A stretch of DNA of 54,823 nt from Oxalobacteraceae bacterium (GCA_027490725.1 JAIXXN010000034.1:1-54823); one strand, 5' to 3'. Shown: positions 16,415-25,801, counted from the stretch's first letter. Numbers and translations: made by a program. The notes: generated from the sequence alone by a model not told the origin.

Positions 16415-16849
16415 ATGAATAAAGATATCTCGGAAATCGCTGGTGCCTGCCACTGCGGAACAGTGCAATTCCGCGTTCGACTCACCAATGGCCTGCATAC
16501 CGCACGCCGCTGCAATTGCTCCTATTGCCGCATGCGCGGCGCCGTAGCGGTGTCCGCCAATTTGGCCGACATCGAGATTACCGCCGGTCAGCAGGCCTTG
16601 ACGCTGTATCAGTTCAACACCAAGCAGGCGCGTCACTATTTCTGCTCGCATTGCGGCATCTACACCCATCACCAGCGCCGCTCGAATCCCGAACAGTATG
16701 GTGTCAATGTCGCCTGCCTGAGCGGTCTCAGCCCGTTTGATTTCGACGTGGTGCCGGTCAATGAGGGAACGCTGCACCCTACCGATCGCCCGGCCCAAGC
16801 CGGCCCGGTAGTCGCCGGACATCTGCATTACATCCCCCAGCTCCCCTAG
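16415..16849 (+). CDS. GFA family protein (Mss4-like zinc fold)
   Basis: 144-residue member of the GFA family, named after glutathione-dependent formaldehyde-activating enzyme but mostly of unknown substrate. The zinc ligands are clear: C-H-C-G near residue 13, C-N-C-S-Y-C near residue 34 and C-S-H-C-G near residue 76, the standard two-site arrangement. The typical C-terminal segment Q-Y-G-V-N-V-A-C-L-S follows. GGGTGATCC upstream of the ATG at 16415 supports the start. Length is normal for the family. It converges on the acyltransferase gene ending at 16986. Actual formaldehyde chemistry should not be assumed. Confidence 0.85.
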   Translation: MNKDISEIAGACHCGTVQFRVRLTNGLHTARRCNCSYCRMRGAVAVSANLADIEITAGQQALTLYQFNTKQARHYFCSHCGIYTHHQRRSNPEQYGVNVACLSGLSPFDFDVVPVNEGTLHPTDRPAQAGPVVAGHLHYIPQLP

Positions 16850-16985
16850 CCCGCTGCCGGATATAAGGCGACGCGTCATGGCGGCAGCGGCGTTTGTGGT
16901 GTTTGTGGAGTTTGTACTGAAGCACCGCCAGCAGGTGCGCGGGCGACTGGAAAGCGCGGCAGCAGCGGTGCTGCCGCAAGCCCGA

Positions 16986-18113
16986 TCAGGCCGTTACAGA
17001 GCGGGCCGTCAGTGGCGCAGTCATCGCCTGCATCAGACGGCCCAGCGGCACTTCCACCCAGCGGTGGAACAGCGCACCCGCCACCAGACTCAGGCCCCAT
17101 GCCAGCAGCATGCCGAGCGCCTGTGGCAGCGGCTCGGCCGGTGCCAAGCGGGTGAAAACAGCGTTGACCAGCAGGCAAACGGGGAAATGGATCAGGAACA
17201 CCGCATAGGAAATCTTGCCCATGCCGTGAATCGCCGTCCAGAAACGGCCGCGTGCCGGTACCTTGATGCGACCACACAGCAGCAGCAATACGGCCACCAG
17301 CAAGGCCAGCGCGATACGGCTACGGAAATCAACCATCAGCGCGACCAGCGCCGGCAGCACGGCCATCAGCACCAGCAAGGCTACCGCCAGCGGCTTGCGA
17401 CGCTGATCGCCGCCCCACCATGCCAGCAGACCGAGTCCATAACTGCCGAAGAAGTACGGCGCCCAGTTATCCCAGTCGGCATCGAGATTGAAGTGCAGCA
17501 GCGATAGTGTCACACCAAGCGCCATCAGCACCGGCAGCAGCCAGGCCATGCGGCGCGCGCCCGTCACACGACTCACCAGCCACAGCACCAGCACGACCAG
17601 ACTGTAAAGCTGGAAATCGATCGCCACATACCACGCTCCGGCGGCCAGCGAGGGATAGCCGAGAATGCTGTGCAGCAGCAGCGCATGGGCGCTCAGCTGG
17701 CTGACCGTGGCCGGGGCGGAAATCGAATGATGGTCCATCCACTGCGCCGCCACATAGGAGGCACCCGCAGCGAACAGGGTGGCAACGAAGAACGGCGGGG
17801 CCAGCTTGGCATAGCGGCGCCAGATCGCCGACAGGGGCTCGATGGCACCCGCGTGGCCACTCGGCGCCAGCGATTTGGCGACCAGAAAACCACTAATCAC
17901 GAGGAAGATCTGCACCGCGATACGCGCATTCCCGCTCAAAAACTCGAACAGTTCCGGCCAGAGAATGCGGGCGTGATCGGACATCGGGCCATAAAATGCC
18001 AGATGATGCAGCACAATCAATTGCGCCGCGCCAGACTTCAGCAAATTAATCAGACCAAATTGCGGCGGCACAGATTTCTCCGCCGCAGAAATTTCCCGTT
18101 GTACAACAGTCAT
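16986..18113 (-). CDS. Acyltransferase 3 family membrane protein
   Basis: Multi-spanning inner-membrane protein of 375 residues. The N-terminal helix carries L-I-V-L-H-H-L-A-F-Y-G with the conserved catalytic-type histidine, followed by S-G-F-L-V-A-K-S-L and W-R-R-Y-A-K-L-A-P, both hallmarks of the acyltransferase 3 (OafA/ExoZ-like) family that transfers acyl groups to sugars of surface polysaccharides or other glycans. About ten hydrophobic helices can be counted. No glycan biosynthesis genes adjoin it, so the acceptor is unknown. A cytosolic N-terminus of about 20 residues precedes the first helix. It is separated from the helicase gene (also minus strand) by 134 bases. Confidence 0.85.
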   Translation of the reverse strand: MTVVQREISAAEKSVPPQFGLINLLKSGAAQLIVLHHLAFYGPMSDHARILWPELFEFLSGNARIAVQIFLVISGFLVAKSLAPSGHAGAIEPLSAIWRRYAKLAPPFFVATLFAAGASYVAAQWMDHHSISAPATVSQLSAHALLLHSILGYPSLAAGAWYVAIDFQLYSLVVLVLWLVSRVTGARRMAWLLPVLMALGVTLSLLHFNLDADWDNWAPYFFGSYGLGLLAWWGGDQRRKPLAVALLVLMAVLPALVALMVDFRSRIALALLVAVLLLLCGRIKVPARGRFWTAIHGMGKISYAVFLIHFPVCLLVNAVFTRLAPAEPLPQALGMLLAWGLSLVAGALFHRWVEVPLGRLMQAMTAPLTARSVTA

Positions 18114-18247
18114 GCACTTCCTCAGCCAGTTCGAAACAAAAGGCCGTTATGATAGCTGACCTAGGCCCTGCATGGCGCATTCTGACGGCAACTGTTGTGA
18201 TAAACGTGACATTATTCGGACAAGTAGCGGCTTCGCCTCGCGATTGT

Positions 18248-20230
18248 TTAACGGCGGAAGCGCTTCGGTTGTCGCTTGCGCGCGGCCGAGTTCTGTTCAT
18301 GCAGCAGAGCATCAACGCGCTCGGACGCCTGCCGCGATAACTGCTGGGCCAGTTCCGTATCAGGGAAGTACTCGGGCTGCCGGTAAGCCAGCCACGCATA
18401 GGCCGAATACAGCCGGCAGGCATCTTCCACTTCCTGTAGCGACAGATAGTGCAGGGGCGCCTGCAGCGCCTTCAGACCAGTGATCTGTTTGGCCGCCAGC
18501 GCCTTGGCCCAGTGCTCCCAGGCGCGCTGCAGCGACGGCACTTTGGAGGAAATCGGCACCAGCGACAGGGCAAATTTTTCCGCCACCGACAGCGCCAGCG
18601 TATCCAGCCAGGCGGCGCGCTCGAACTGCTCCTCGGTAATGCGCGGATAGAAGAAACCGTCCGGCACATCGATATTGTGGACGAAGCGCTTCAGCAGGCG
18701 CGCCAGCGATTGCTCCTGCGTCACCGAGGAAATCCGGTGCAGATGCTCAAGCGTCGGTGCCACGGCAAAGCCACTGGTCTTGATCGGCACCGGCTTTTCC
18801 TTGAGTAGCGAGCGCATCACATTGTGGGTCTGGTTGTCGTAACCGGCTACCAGCCCTTCCTCATGCACGCCGTAGCGCCCGGCCCGACCGGCAATCTGGC
18901 GCGCCAGCGCGGCCGGAATCTCTTCCTCTTCGTAACCGTTGTATTTGACCGAGGTGGTCATCACGATGCGCGCAATCGGCATATTCAGCCCCATCGCAAT
19001 CGCATCCGTACCGACCACCACATCGGCCGTCCCGTCACGGAAGCGCTGCGCCTGCGCGCGCCGCACCTCGGGTGACAGATTGCCATACACGGTCGCCACC
19101 GAAAGGCCCAGCTCAGTCACCATATCGCGCCACATCAGCACTTCCCGGCGCGAGAAGCAGATCACCGCATCGCCGCGCCGCAGATTGCTGAGCTTGCGCA
19201 CCGCGGTTGGCTCCAGCGACAGCGGGCCTTTGCGCTTCAGCACATGCACCTCCAGCTCGCACTCGAGACGCGCCGCCAGTACCTCGATGGCGCGACGCGC
19301 TTCCGGCGCCCCCACCAGATACACGGTATGCGCCGGCGCACCGCACACAGCGGCAGTCCAGGCCGCACCGCGATCGCGGTCACCCAGCATCTGGATCTCG
19401 TCGATCACCGCCACATCGACTTCGGTACGGGTGTCGAGCATCTCCACCGTACTGGCCACATGGGTCGCGCCCGGCACCAGCCGGCGTTCTTCGCCCGTCA
19501 CCAGACTCACTGCCAGCGGCTTGCCGCGCGCCTGCATGCCCTGCAGACGTTCGTAATTCTCCAGCGCCAGCAAGCGCAGTGGCGCCAGATACACGCCGCT
19601 GGGTGCTTTCGCCAGCGCTTCGATGGCCATATGGGTCTTGCCGGAATTGGTCGGTCCCAGCACGGCGATCAGGCGCCGCTTGATGCGCCGCGCGGTATCG
19701 AAGGAGGCCGGATATTCGGCCAGATTGATACTCTGGCGGGTACGTTCGGCGTGCTGTTCTTCCATATCCCGCTCGACCGCATGTTCGAGGCGCTGACGCA
19801 GACGGTCAAACACCATGCTGGCCGGCTCGCTGATCTGCATGCTGGCCAGCGCATCGAGAAACGGCGTGGCATCGATGTCGCAGTCAGCACAGGCCTCGCC
19901 AAGCTCCACCACAAACGCCGCCACGGCCGCACGCAACTCCTGCGCCACGCTCGCACTGGCGCGCTCGCGCAGGGTCTGGCTACGAGTGGCGCTATCCATC
20001 TTGCGCCATTTGGAGGACTTGGCCAGTACCCCCTGCTCCGGCACCAGATCGTACGCCACCTCACGTCCTGCATACGGCACCGTACCACTCAGGCGCAGAA
20101 ACACCCGGCCATCCTGACGCGCCAGTTGCACACCCTGTGCCGCCAGATCAAGTTCGCGCATCAGCGCATCGTCTTCGAATTGCTCGTGATCGGGGGCAGG
20201 CATGACAGCGGTTGGCGAGGATGGCGGCAT
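18248..20230 (-). CDS. SUV3-like DEAD/DEAH helicase
   Basis: Superfamily 2 helicase resembling the mitochondrial RNA helicase SUV3, a type found in many proteobacteria. Visible motifs in order: G-P-T-N-S-G-K-T-H (motif I), A-P-L-R-L-L-A (Ia), D-E-I-Q-M-L (motif II, as in SUV3 rather than DEAD), V-Y-G-N-L-S-P-E-V-R (IV region), G-T-D-A-I-A-M-G-L-N (V) and Q-I-A-G-R-A-G-R (VI). A SUV3-type C-terminal helical part follows. About 200 residues of unassigned sequence precede motif I. The start is uncertain: I use the ATG at 20230; 20203 is also possible, and an ATG at 20425 would run through the promoter of the divergent TM2 gene. A basic R-K-R-Q-P-K-R-F-R-R tail closes the protein. RNA unwinding is inferred from the family. 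Confidence 0.85.
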   Translation of the reverse strand: MPPSSPTAVMPAPDHEQFEDDALMRELDLAAQGVQLARQDGRVFLRLSGTVPYAGREVAYDLVPEQGVLAKSSKWRKMDSATRSQTLRERASASVAQELRAAVAAFVVELGEACADCDIDATPFLDALASMQISEPASMVFDRLRQRLEHAVERDMEEQHAERTRQSINLAEYPASFDTARRIKRRLIAVLGPTNSGKTHMAIEALAKAPSGVYLAPLRLLALENYERLQGMQARGKPLAVSLVTGEERRLVPGATHVASTVEMLDTRTEVDVAVIDEIQMLGDRDRGAAWTAAVCGAPAHTVYLVGAPEARRAIEVLAARLECELEVHVLKRKGPLSLEPTAVRKLSNLRRGDAVICFSRREVLMWRDMVTELGLSVATVYGNLSPEVRRAQAQRFRDGTADVVVGTDAIAMGLNMPIARIVMTTSVKYNGYEEEEIPAALARQIAGRAGRYGVHEEGLVAGYDNQTHNVMRSLLKEKPVPIKTSGFAVAPTLEHLHRISSVTQEQSLARLLKRFVHNIDVPDGFFYPRITEEQFERAAWLDTLALSVAEKFALSLVPISSKVPSLQRAWEHWAKALAAKQITGLKALQAPLHYLSLQEVEDACRLYSAYAWLAYRQPEYFPDTELAQQLSRQASERVDALLHEQNSAARKRQPKRFRR

Positions 20231-20393
20231 AGTGATCAGTTCCGGAAAAAGGGCGCGAATTTTAGCAGGTGGTGACAGTTCGTGAGAATGCCGCGCAGAG
20301 CGGGCCTCTATAATCTTTCGCCGCAAAGTGACTGCGATGCGAAATTTACTGCTAGCATAACAAGCACAACAATAACCGAACTGGAAGAAAATT

Positions 20394-20711
20394 ATGGGTA
20401 TGGTATTTTGCCGCGGCTGCGGCAAGGAAATTCACGAGACAGCACCTGCTTGCCCTCACTGCGGCGCACCGCAACATGTCGCCAGCGCCAGCACCGGTCC
20501 GCGCTCGGACAAGGACTATCTTGTCACAATTCTGCTGTGCTTCTTCCTGGGCACCTTCGGTGTCCACCGCTTTTATGTCGGCAAAATCGGTACCGGTCTG
20601 CTGATGCTGGTCACGCTGGGCGGTTTCGGCATCTGGACCCTGATCGATTTCATCATCGTGGTACTCGGCAATTTCACCGATAGCGACGGCCGTAAAATCA
20701 AGAACGGCTAA
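20394..20711 (+). CDS. Zinc-ribbon TM2 domain protein
   Basis: Small membrane protein of 105 residues. It begins with a C-R-G-C-G-K zinc knuckle (Cys6, Cys9) paired with C-P-H-C (Cys20, Cys23). Then comes a TM2 domain: two hydrophobic helices joined by the signature G-x-x-G-x-H-R-F-Y-x-G (here G-T-F-G-V-H-R-F-Y-V-G) and ending near W-T-L-I-D-F. The family is widespread but its biochemical role is unknown. It is divergent from the helicase gene, with about 160 bases between them, and 86 bases upstream of yigZ on the same strand. Confidence 0.9.
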   Translation: MGMVFCRGCGKEIHETAPACPHCGAPQHVASASTGPRSDKDYLVTILLCFFLGTFGVHRFYVGKIGTGLLMLVTLGGFGIWTLIDFIIVVLGNFTDSDGRKIKNG

Positions 20712-20797
20712 GGCCTCTTCCCCGTAGCACTCTTTGTATTTCGGCGGATTTCTGGCAACATGAAGCGGTTTACCCTGCTTTCCTGTCAGAAGTCCCC

Positions 20798-21394
20798 ATG
20801 CCCTACTCCCTCGCCGCCCCCGTCCACAGCGAACTGATCATCAAGAAAAGTCGTTTCATCGCCTGCGTCCAGCCGATCAGCGATCGTGCTGCTGCGCAAA
20901 AAGTGGTGGCTGAACTGTGGGCCCAGCACCCCGGTGCCGTGCATGTCTGCTGGGCACTGCTGGCCGGAGGCCAGTCGGCTGCGGTGGACGATGGCGAACC
21001 GAGCGGCACAGCCGGCCGGCCCATGCTCGATGTGTTACGCCATCAGGATCTGGAGGGTGTGCAGGCGACCGTGGTGCGCTATTTCGGCGGCATCAAACTC
21101 GGCGCTGGCGGGCTGGTACGCGCCTACACGGACAGCGTCGCGCAAGCCTTGCTGAAGGGCGAAAAAATCCCCATCATCAAATTGCAGCAACTGCGCTGCA
21201 GCGCCCCCTACGCCATGGAAGGCATGGTGCGCCGCGAGATCGAACTGGCCGGCGCCACGCTGGCGCAGGTCAGTCACAGTGATCTGGTGACATTCGAGTT
21301 CCATTTACCCGAGAGCGCCGCACCCGCGCTGATCAGCCGCCTCAACGAAGCCGGCCATGGCCGGCTCCTCTGGCTGGCTGATCCGGAACTGTAG
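20798..21394 (+). CDS. yigZ: YigZ / IMPACT family protein (UPF0029)
   Basis: 198-residue member of the YigZ/IMPACT family. The N-terminal domain shows K-K-S-R-F-I-A, the H-V-C-W-A strand, D-D-G-E-P-S-G-T-A-G-R-P and V-V-R-Y-F-G-G-I-K-L-G-A-G-G-L-V-R-A-Y, all diagnostic. The last 70 residues form the DUF1949-type ferredoxin-like domain. The eukaryotic relative regulates translation by blocking GCN2 activation; the bacterial role is unsettled, with nucleic-acid binding proposed. Length is normal. The gene stands alone and converges on the small exported-protein gene that ends at 21402, only 7 bases away. Confidence 0.93.
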   Translation: MPYSLAAPVHSELIIKKSRFIACVQPISDRAAAQKVVAELWAQHPGAVHVCWALLAGGQSAAVDDGEPSGTAGRPMLDVLRHQDLEGVQATVVRYFGGIKLGAGGLVRAYTDSVAQALLKGEKIPIIKLQQLRCSAPYAMEGMVRREIELAGATLAQVSHSDLVTFEFHLPESAAPALISRLNEAGHGRLLWLADPEL

Positions 21395-21401
21395 GCAGCG
21401 T

Positions 21402-21893
21402 TTATTTGATGCGTTTCACCCGCGGCGAATTCCGTGCGCCCTCGATATCCATATAGATCGCCCCCATCATGCCTTTTTCCAGCCGCACTTTCGGGTTGTT
21501 CAGTTCGAGTATCGCCTGACTGTCATCGGCAATCATCCACACTTGCCCATTGGCCAGACGGATACGCTGTTTCGGCACCCAGCCGTCGAACTCGCCAACG
21601 ATGGAACTCTCGATCGATTCCAGCTTGGCTGCCGGGCTGTTATGTTCATTGCCGAAGCCACGTTCCAGATCAGCCTTGCTAGGCATGTAGACAGTTGCGG
21701 CAGGCGCTCCTGCGGCAGGCGCTCCTGCAGCAGGGGCGGCCTGCGCCGCCACAGTACCGGCTGGCGCGAGCTCGATCGCATCGTAGCAAGCCAGCCGGGC
21801 CGGAGCCTCCTTCAACTGCCGGCAACGCAGCATCGAAGCATCATCGGCCAGCGCCGCGCCGGAAACAAATAACAGGACCCACAGTGATTTCAT
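21402..21893 (-). CDS. Exported protein of unknown function
   Basis: 163-residue protein with a signal peptide (M-K-S-L-W-V-L-L-F-V-S-G-A-A-L-A, cleavage after A-L-A). A short segment with R-C-R-Q-L-K-E and L-A-C-Y-D follows, whose two cysteines may form a disulfide; this C-x(n)-R-L-x-C-Y-D pattern recurs in small periplasmic proteins. A low-complexity linker made of repeated A-A-G-A-P units comes next (near-repeats of GGCGCTCCTGC in the DNA, about 21713-21735). The C-terminal half looks like a small beta domain containing W-V-P-K-Q-R-I-R-L-A-N-G-Q-V-W, a strand-turn-strand seen in SH3-like folds. No function can be assigned. Confidence 0.75.
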   Translation of the reverse strand: MKSLWVLLFVSGAALADDASMLRCRQLKEAPARLACYDAIELAPAGTVAAQAAPAAGAPAAGAPAATVYMPSKADLERGFGNEHNSPAAKLESIESSIVGEFDGWVPKQRIRLANGQVWMIADDSQAILELNNPKVRLEKGMMGAIYMDIEGARNSPRVKRIK

Positions 21894-22246
21894 TGGAGCA
21901 CTTTCATGGAGAGGGAAGTGCTGCGATTATAGCGTTGATCCCGCGCCGGGAAAGGGCGCGCTCGACGCCGCGCGCTCGACGCCTGCCCTGCCCCGCGATC
22001 CGGCCGGTCTAGAATTGCTCCCAGCTCTCGTCGGTGGCGACGGCAGCACGGCTGGCCGCGGCGCCGCCGCCACGGGCGCGTTGCGTTACTGCGGTGCGCT
22101 GTGGCGCGCGCGCGGCAAGGCGAGGCTGGAGTTGCGTCACACTGGCCGGCGTCCCGAGTCGGCCGCGCTCCGGCGCTGCCGGCCGGGCCACGCTCTGTGT
22201 CTCCAGCCGGAACACGCTAACCACCCGCTCAAGCTGCTCGGCCTGC

Positions 22247-22274
22247 TGCTGCATGGCCGCTGCTGCATGGCCGC
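22247..22274 (-). repeat. 14-bp tandem duplication in chemoreceptor gene
   Basis: The unit TGCTGCATGGCCGC occurs twice without spacer (22247-22260 and 22261-22274). Removing one unit restores the frame [14 protein letters not shown] on the minus strand and the normal chemoreceptor C-terminus. The duplication is consistent with replication slippage. Confidence 0.9.
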
Positions 22275-23651
22275 TGCTGCGGCCGCCGCTTCCTCCACCA
22301 GTGCCGCATTCTGCTGGGTGACGCTATCCATTTCACTGACGGCCTGATTAATCTGCTCGATACCCGCGCTTTGCTCATCGCCCGCGCCGGAAATCTCCGC
22401 CATGATATCGGTCACGCGGCGCACACAGGCCACCACCTCCCCCATGGTCGCGCCCGCCTGTTCGACCAGCTTGCTGCCCTGCTCGACTTTCTCGACCGAG
22501 TTACCGATCAGCTCCTTGATCTCGCGGGCCGCCGATGCCGAGCGTTGCGCCAGCGTACGCACTTCGCTGGCCACCACGGCAAAACCGCGCCCCTGTTCAC
22601 CAGCGCGGGCCGCTTCCACTGCCGCGTTCAAAGCCAGAATATTGGTCTGGAAAGCGATCCCGTCAATCACGGCGATGATGTCGACAATCTTGCGTGAGGA
22701 CGCATTGATATCGCCCATGGTATCGACCACCTGCGCGACCACCGAGCCGCCCTGCACCGCCACTGCCGAGGCTGATTGCGCCAGCTGGTTGGCGTGGCGC
22801 GCGTGGTCATTATTCTGGCGCACCGCACTGGTCAGTTCTTCCATGGACGAAGCAGTTTCTTCCAGCGCGCCAGCCTGCTGTTCGGTGCGCATCGACAGAT
22901 CCTGATTGCCACTGGCGATCTGGGCCGATGCGGTGGCAATCGCCTCGGTACCACCACGCACTTCGGCGACGATCGTGCTCAGCGCATCACGCATGGTTTT
23001 CATGGCGAATAACATGCTGTGACGATCATCGGCATGGGTGTCGACCTGTACCGTCAGATCGCCCGCCGCGATCCGGCTGGCCACATCGGCGGCCACGGCT
23101 GGTTCACCACCCAGCTGGCGCAACAGCGAGCGGCTGATGCGCACCGCGATGGTCATCGCAACCACCAGCGCCAGCGCGCTGATTGCCAGCATCCAGTTGC
23201 GCGCACGCTCGTAGGCGACCCGCGCTTCGGCAACATCTTCGACATTGTTTTTCTTCTGTCGTTCGATATACGCGTCGATGGCGTCCTGCCAGCGCTGAGT
23301 CGCCGGGGCGGCCTCCTTGAGTAGCAGTTGCACGGCTTCGGCATCCTGACTGGCACGCGCCAGCGCAATCACCCGGTCATTCAGGGCGCGGGTCTGCTCG
23401 GCCAGCGGCGCGAACGGCCGACGCGCCGCCCCCCCGGCCGGTGTCGACGGCAAGGCTTCGAGTGCCAGACTCGCCTTGCCATAGGCTGCCCGTGCCGCCT
23501 GTACCTTGGCCAGTTCGGCATCGATGGCGGCTACATCGCTGAGCAACACCACGCTGCGAGTGACCCGCGCCACGATATGTACCGATTCCGCCATTTCCTG
23601 CGCCAGTGCAGTTTTCGCCACATTGACATCGACAATCTCGCCAACCTTGGC

Positions 23652-23800
23652 TTGACATCCTCCCCGCCCTAAAGAGCGGGGATTCCTACGGCGCTGCGCA
23701 AAGATTTGCGAGTCGCTTCGGTGGGTTCCTGCTTCTTCGAGCGGCCTGACTGCACCATCTCTCCACAGGCTAACAAGCGGTATCCCCGCTCTAACACATT
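23652..23800 (-). ncRNA. Probable omega RNA (TnpB guide RNA) region
   Basis: In IS200/IS605 elements the TnpB guide RNA covers the 3' end of tnpB and the right end of the element, and its guide is the sequence just beyond the element. Here that places the scaffold at the 3' end of tnpB plus the right-end hairpin (23662-23681), with a guide beginning GCCAAGGTTGGCGAG in the chemoreceptor gene. The upstream limit is arbitrary; transcription is inferred from the family. Confidence 0.35.
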
Positions 23801-24910
23801 GATCGCACCAACGACATCAGCGTGATTTTCGTAACCGCAATCGACGCACAAGAATTTTGCCTGTGTTTGCCGATTGTCTTGTGATACGTGACCGCAGCAC
23901 GGGCAAGTGCGACTAGTATTGTGTGGCGGAACTGCCAGCAGCATACCGCCGTTCCACACCACCTTATAGTCGAGCTGCCGCCTGAACTCGCCCCAGCCTT
24001 GGTCGAGCATGGCACGGTTAAGACCGGACTTCTGCTTCACCATCTTGCCGTGCTGTTCGCTGTTGCCCTTGGAAGACCTGGACATGTTCCGTACCTGCAA
24101 ATCCTCAATGCATACGAGCGCGTGGTTTTGGCTGATCGTTGTTGTGGTTTTGTGCAGGAAGTCTTTCCGGGCATTAGCGATGCCGGTATGAATCTTCTGA
24201 ACTTTGGCTTTCGCCTTTTTCCAGTTGTTGCTGAATTTGACCTTGCGGCTCATGCGGCGCTGGTATCGTGCAAGGCGTTCCTGATGCTTATTAAAGCTGT
24301 TGAGCGGTGCGATATAGTTTTCGTCGCTCATGGTGGCGAACCGGGCAATGCCTACATCAATGCCAATGGCGCTTGTGGCTGCTGGCAAAGCTTGAAGAAT
24401 TTCCCGTTCGGTTTGAATCGACACGAACCACTTGCCGCCCGATTGGCTCACGGTGGCGTTGCGCACCACGCCCAGCACATCCCGACTGTTTCGATAGCGC
24501 AGCCAACCGAGTTTCGGCAGGAGAATGCGGCAGTTGTCCTGATCGAGCTTGATCTGCTTCGGCTCAGGATACCGGAAACTATCGCCGCTGCCTTTTCGCT
24601 TAAAGCGCGGGAAGCCGGCGCGTTTGGCGAAGAAATTCTTGTAGGCTCTTTCCAAGTCTTTCAAGGCATGTTGCAACGCCTGTGACGGCGCATCCTTGAG
24701 CCATTCCTGACCGACTTCCCGCTTCCAGATTGGTAGATTCGCCGCCATCGGCACATAGCCGATGAACTTGTTCCCGGCCTCGTGGTTCTCTTTCTGCACC
24801 CCCAACGCCTTGTTATAGACGAACCGGCACGAACCAGCGAAACGGCGCATGTCGCGCTGTTGTTCGCCGTCTGGCATCAATTCGAATTTAAAGGTTTGAA
24901 GTCGTTGCAT
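23669..24910 (-). CDS. tnpB: TnpB RNA-guided nuclease (IS605 OrfB)
   Basis: 413-residue TnpB, a programmable RNA-guided DNA nuclease that helps the element persist by re-cutting empty donor sites. All RuvC catalytic residues are present: Asp185 in I-G-I-D-V-G, Glu269 in C-I-E-D-L-Q-V and Asp365 in [10 protein letters not shown]. The four-cysteine zinc ribbon between the last two is intact (Cys336, Cys339, Cys355, Cys358). The N-terminal wedge region reads [11 protein letters not shown] and [12 protein letters not shown], normal for the family. The start at 24910 lies 41 bases from the divergent tnpA. Length is typical and no frameshift is seen, so the protein looks active. Confidence 0.95.
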   Translation of the reverse strand: MQRLQTFKFELMPDGEQQRDMRRFAGSCRFVYNKALGVQKENHEAGNKFIGYVPMAANLPIWKREVGQEWLKDAPSQALQHALKDLERAYKNFFAKRAGFPRFKRKGSGDSFRYPEPKQIKLDQDNCRILLPKLGWLRYRNSRDVLGVVRNATVSQSGGKWFVSIQTEREILQALPAATSAIGIDVGIARFATMSDENYIAPLNSFNKHQERLARYQRRMSRKVKFSNNWKKAKAKVQKIHTGIANARKDFLHKTTTTISQNHALVCIEDLQVRNMSRSSKGNSEQHGKMVKQKSGLNRAMLDQGWGEFRRQLDYKVVWNGGMLLAVPPHNTSRTCPCCGHVSQDNRQTQAKFLCVDCGYENHADVVGAINVLERGYRLLACGEMVQSGRSKKQEPTEATRKSLRSAVGIPAL

Positions 24911-24951
24911 GATCCAATCATACGCTGATCTATGAGCGATGAAAAAACGAT

Positions 24952-25350
24952 ATGAGGAGTGGCAGACAGTGTGTTTTCATGATGCATGTCGATCTGGTCT
25001 TCGTGACAAAATACCGTCGCGGAGTGTTCACAAAAGAGATTCTTGACGACCTGCGCCCGATATTCGCCAGTGTCTGCGTTGACTTCGAGGCGGAACTGAT
25101 CGAGTTCGATGGCGAGGATGACCACGTACACTTGCTGGTGAACTATCCGCCTAAAGTGGCCGTATCGAAACTGGTGAACAGTCTCAAGGGAATATCCAGC
25201 TTGCTTATCAGGAAGAAGAATTATCCCAGTATCAAGAGGAGACTATGGGGTGGCGCTTTGTGCTCGCCCAGTTATTTTGCTGGAAGCTGCGGCGGAGCGC
25301 CAATCGCAGTTATTCGCAAGTACATCGAACAGAAGCGGACCCCGCATTAA
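24952..25350 (+). CDS. tnpA: IS200-type Y1 HUH transposase TnpA
   Basis: 132-residue single-strand DNA transposase. It contains the family's opening V-D-L-V-F-V-T-K-Y-R-R-G-V-F, the HUH metal-binding motif H-V-H (His58, His60) and the catalytic tyrosine Tyr124 in I-R-K-Y-I-E-Q. The dimer would nick and join element ends by recognising the subterminal hairpins. The sequence runs without interruption, so the transposase appears intact. The ATG at 24952 is the first possible start in frame and gives the usual short N-terminal extension before the V-T-K-Y-R motif. Confidence 0.93.
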   Translation: MRSGRQCVFMMHVDLVFVTKYRRGVFTKEILDDLRPIFASVCVDFEAELIEFDGEDDHVHLLVNYPPKVAVSKLVNSLKGISSLLIRKKNYPSIKRRLWGGALCSPSYFAGSCGGAPIAVIRKYIEQKRTPH

Positions 25351-25801
25351 AGTCAAGTACAGGTGTAAGGACGGCTTCGCCGTCCGCGCTTACATCCCCG
25401 CCCTGAACGACGGGGTTTTACGCGCAAATCCGATAAATCGTGCTCATGCTCCACAGGCCAAGCCCGGCTACAGCCATCAGCAGGGTCAGTACCAAACCGA
25501 AACCAGCCCCTAGACGGGTACCCACTTTCATATTTTCAAATGTCATCACTACACTCCCTGAAAATTGATCTACTAGCGGTTTTTTTGATTCTACGGAGAT
25601 CAGTGCGCGATGCCTAGAATTTTTCCAAGGAGAAACTTTTATGTGAAAAGTAAGTGTTTCACCTAGCCTGACATATCGATATACGAAAAAATTCGACAGG
25701 CCAGCCAGTCCGGGCGTTCCGTCGCCGGAAAATTAGCGGCTACAATGCCAGCCACCGTCTATTGATGAAACCGCAACGCCCCACACTTTAAGCGAATCGA
25801 A

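Larger units (their letters stand above)
23652..25420. mobile_element. IS200/IS605 family insertion sequence
   Basis: A 1769-bp element with divergent tnpB (minus) and tnpA (plus), the IS605-group layout. On the minus strand the right end closes with a hairpin (bases 23662-23681, CCCCGC / GCGGGG stem) and GGATGTCAA. The left end carries a hairpin at about 25396-25415 with a CCCCG / CGGGG stem, and a further perfect hairpin GGACGGC-TTC-GCCGTCC at 25369-25385. There are no inverted terminal repeats or target duplication, as expected for single-strand transposition by a HUH enzyme. The ends were fixed by requiring the host chemoreceptor frame to close, so they could be off by a few bases if the target was not a clean junction. 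Confidence 0.88.
22009..25546 (-). pseudogene. Methyl-accepting chemotaxis protein, broken twice
   Basis: A chemoreceptor of about 584 residues when repaired. The start is the ATG at 25546, giving M-T-F-E-N-M-K-V-G-T-R-L and the first membrane helix. The frame then runs into an IS200/IS605 element (23652-25420) after codon 42. It resumes at 23651 with [13 protein letters not shown], the periplasmic ligand domain, then a second membrane helix, a HAMP region and the signalling hairpin with [20 protein letters not shown]. Joining 25421 to 23651 keeps the frame exactly. A second lesion, a 14-bp tandem duplication at 22247-22274, shifts the frame after A-A-M-Q-Q and replaces the native tail, which would end S-W-E-Q-F, a CheR/CheB-tether-like pentapeptide. 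A headless fragment could start at 23621 but would lack membrane helix 1. Confidence 0.9.
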
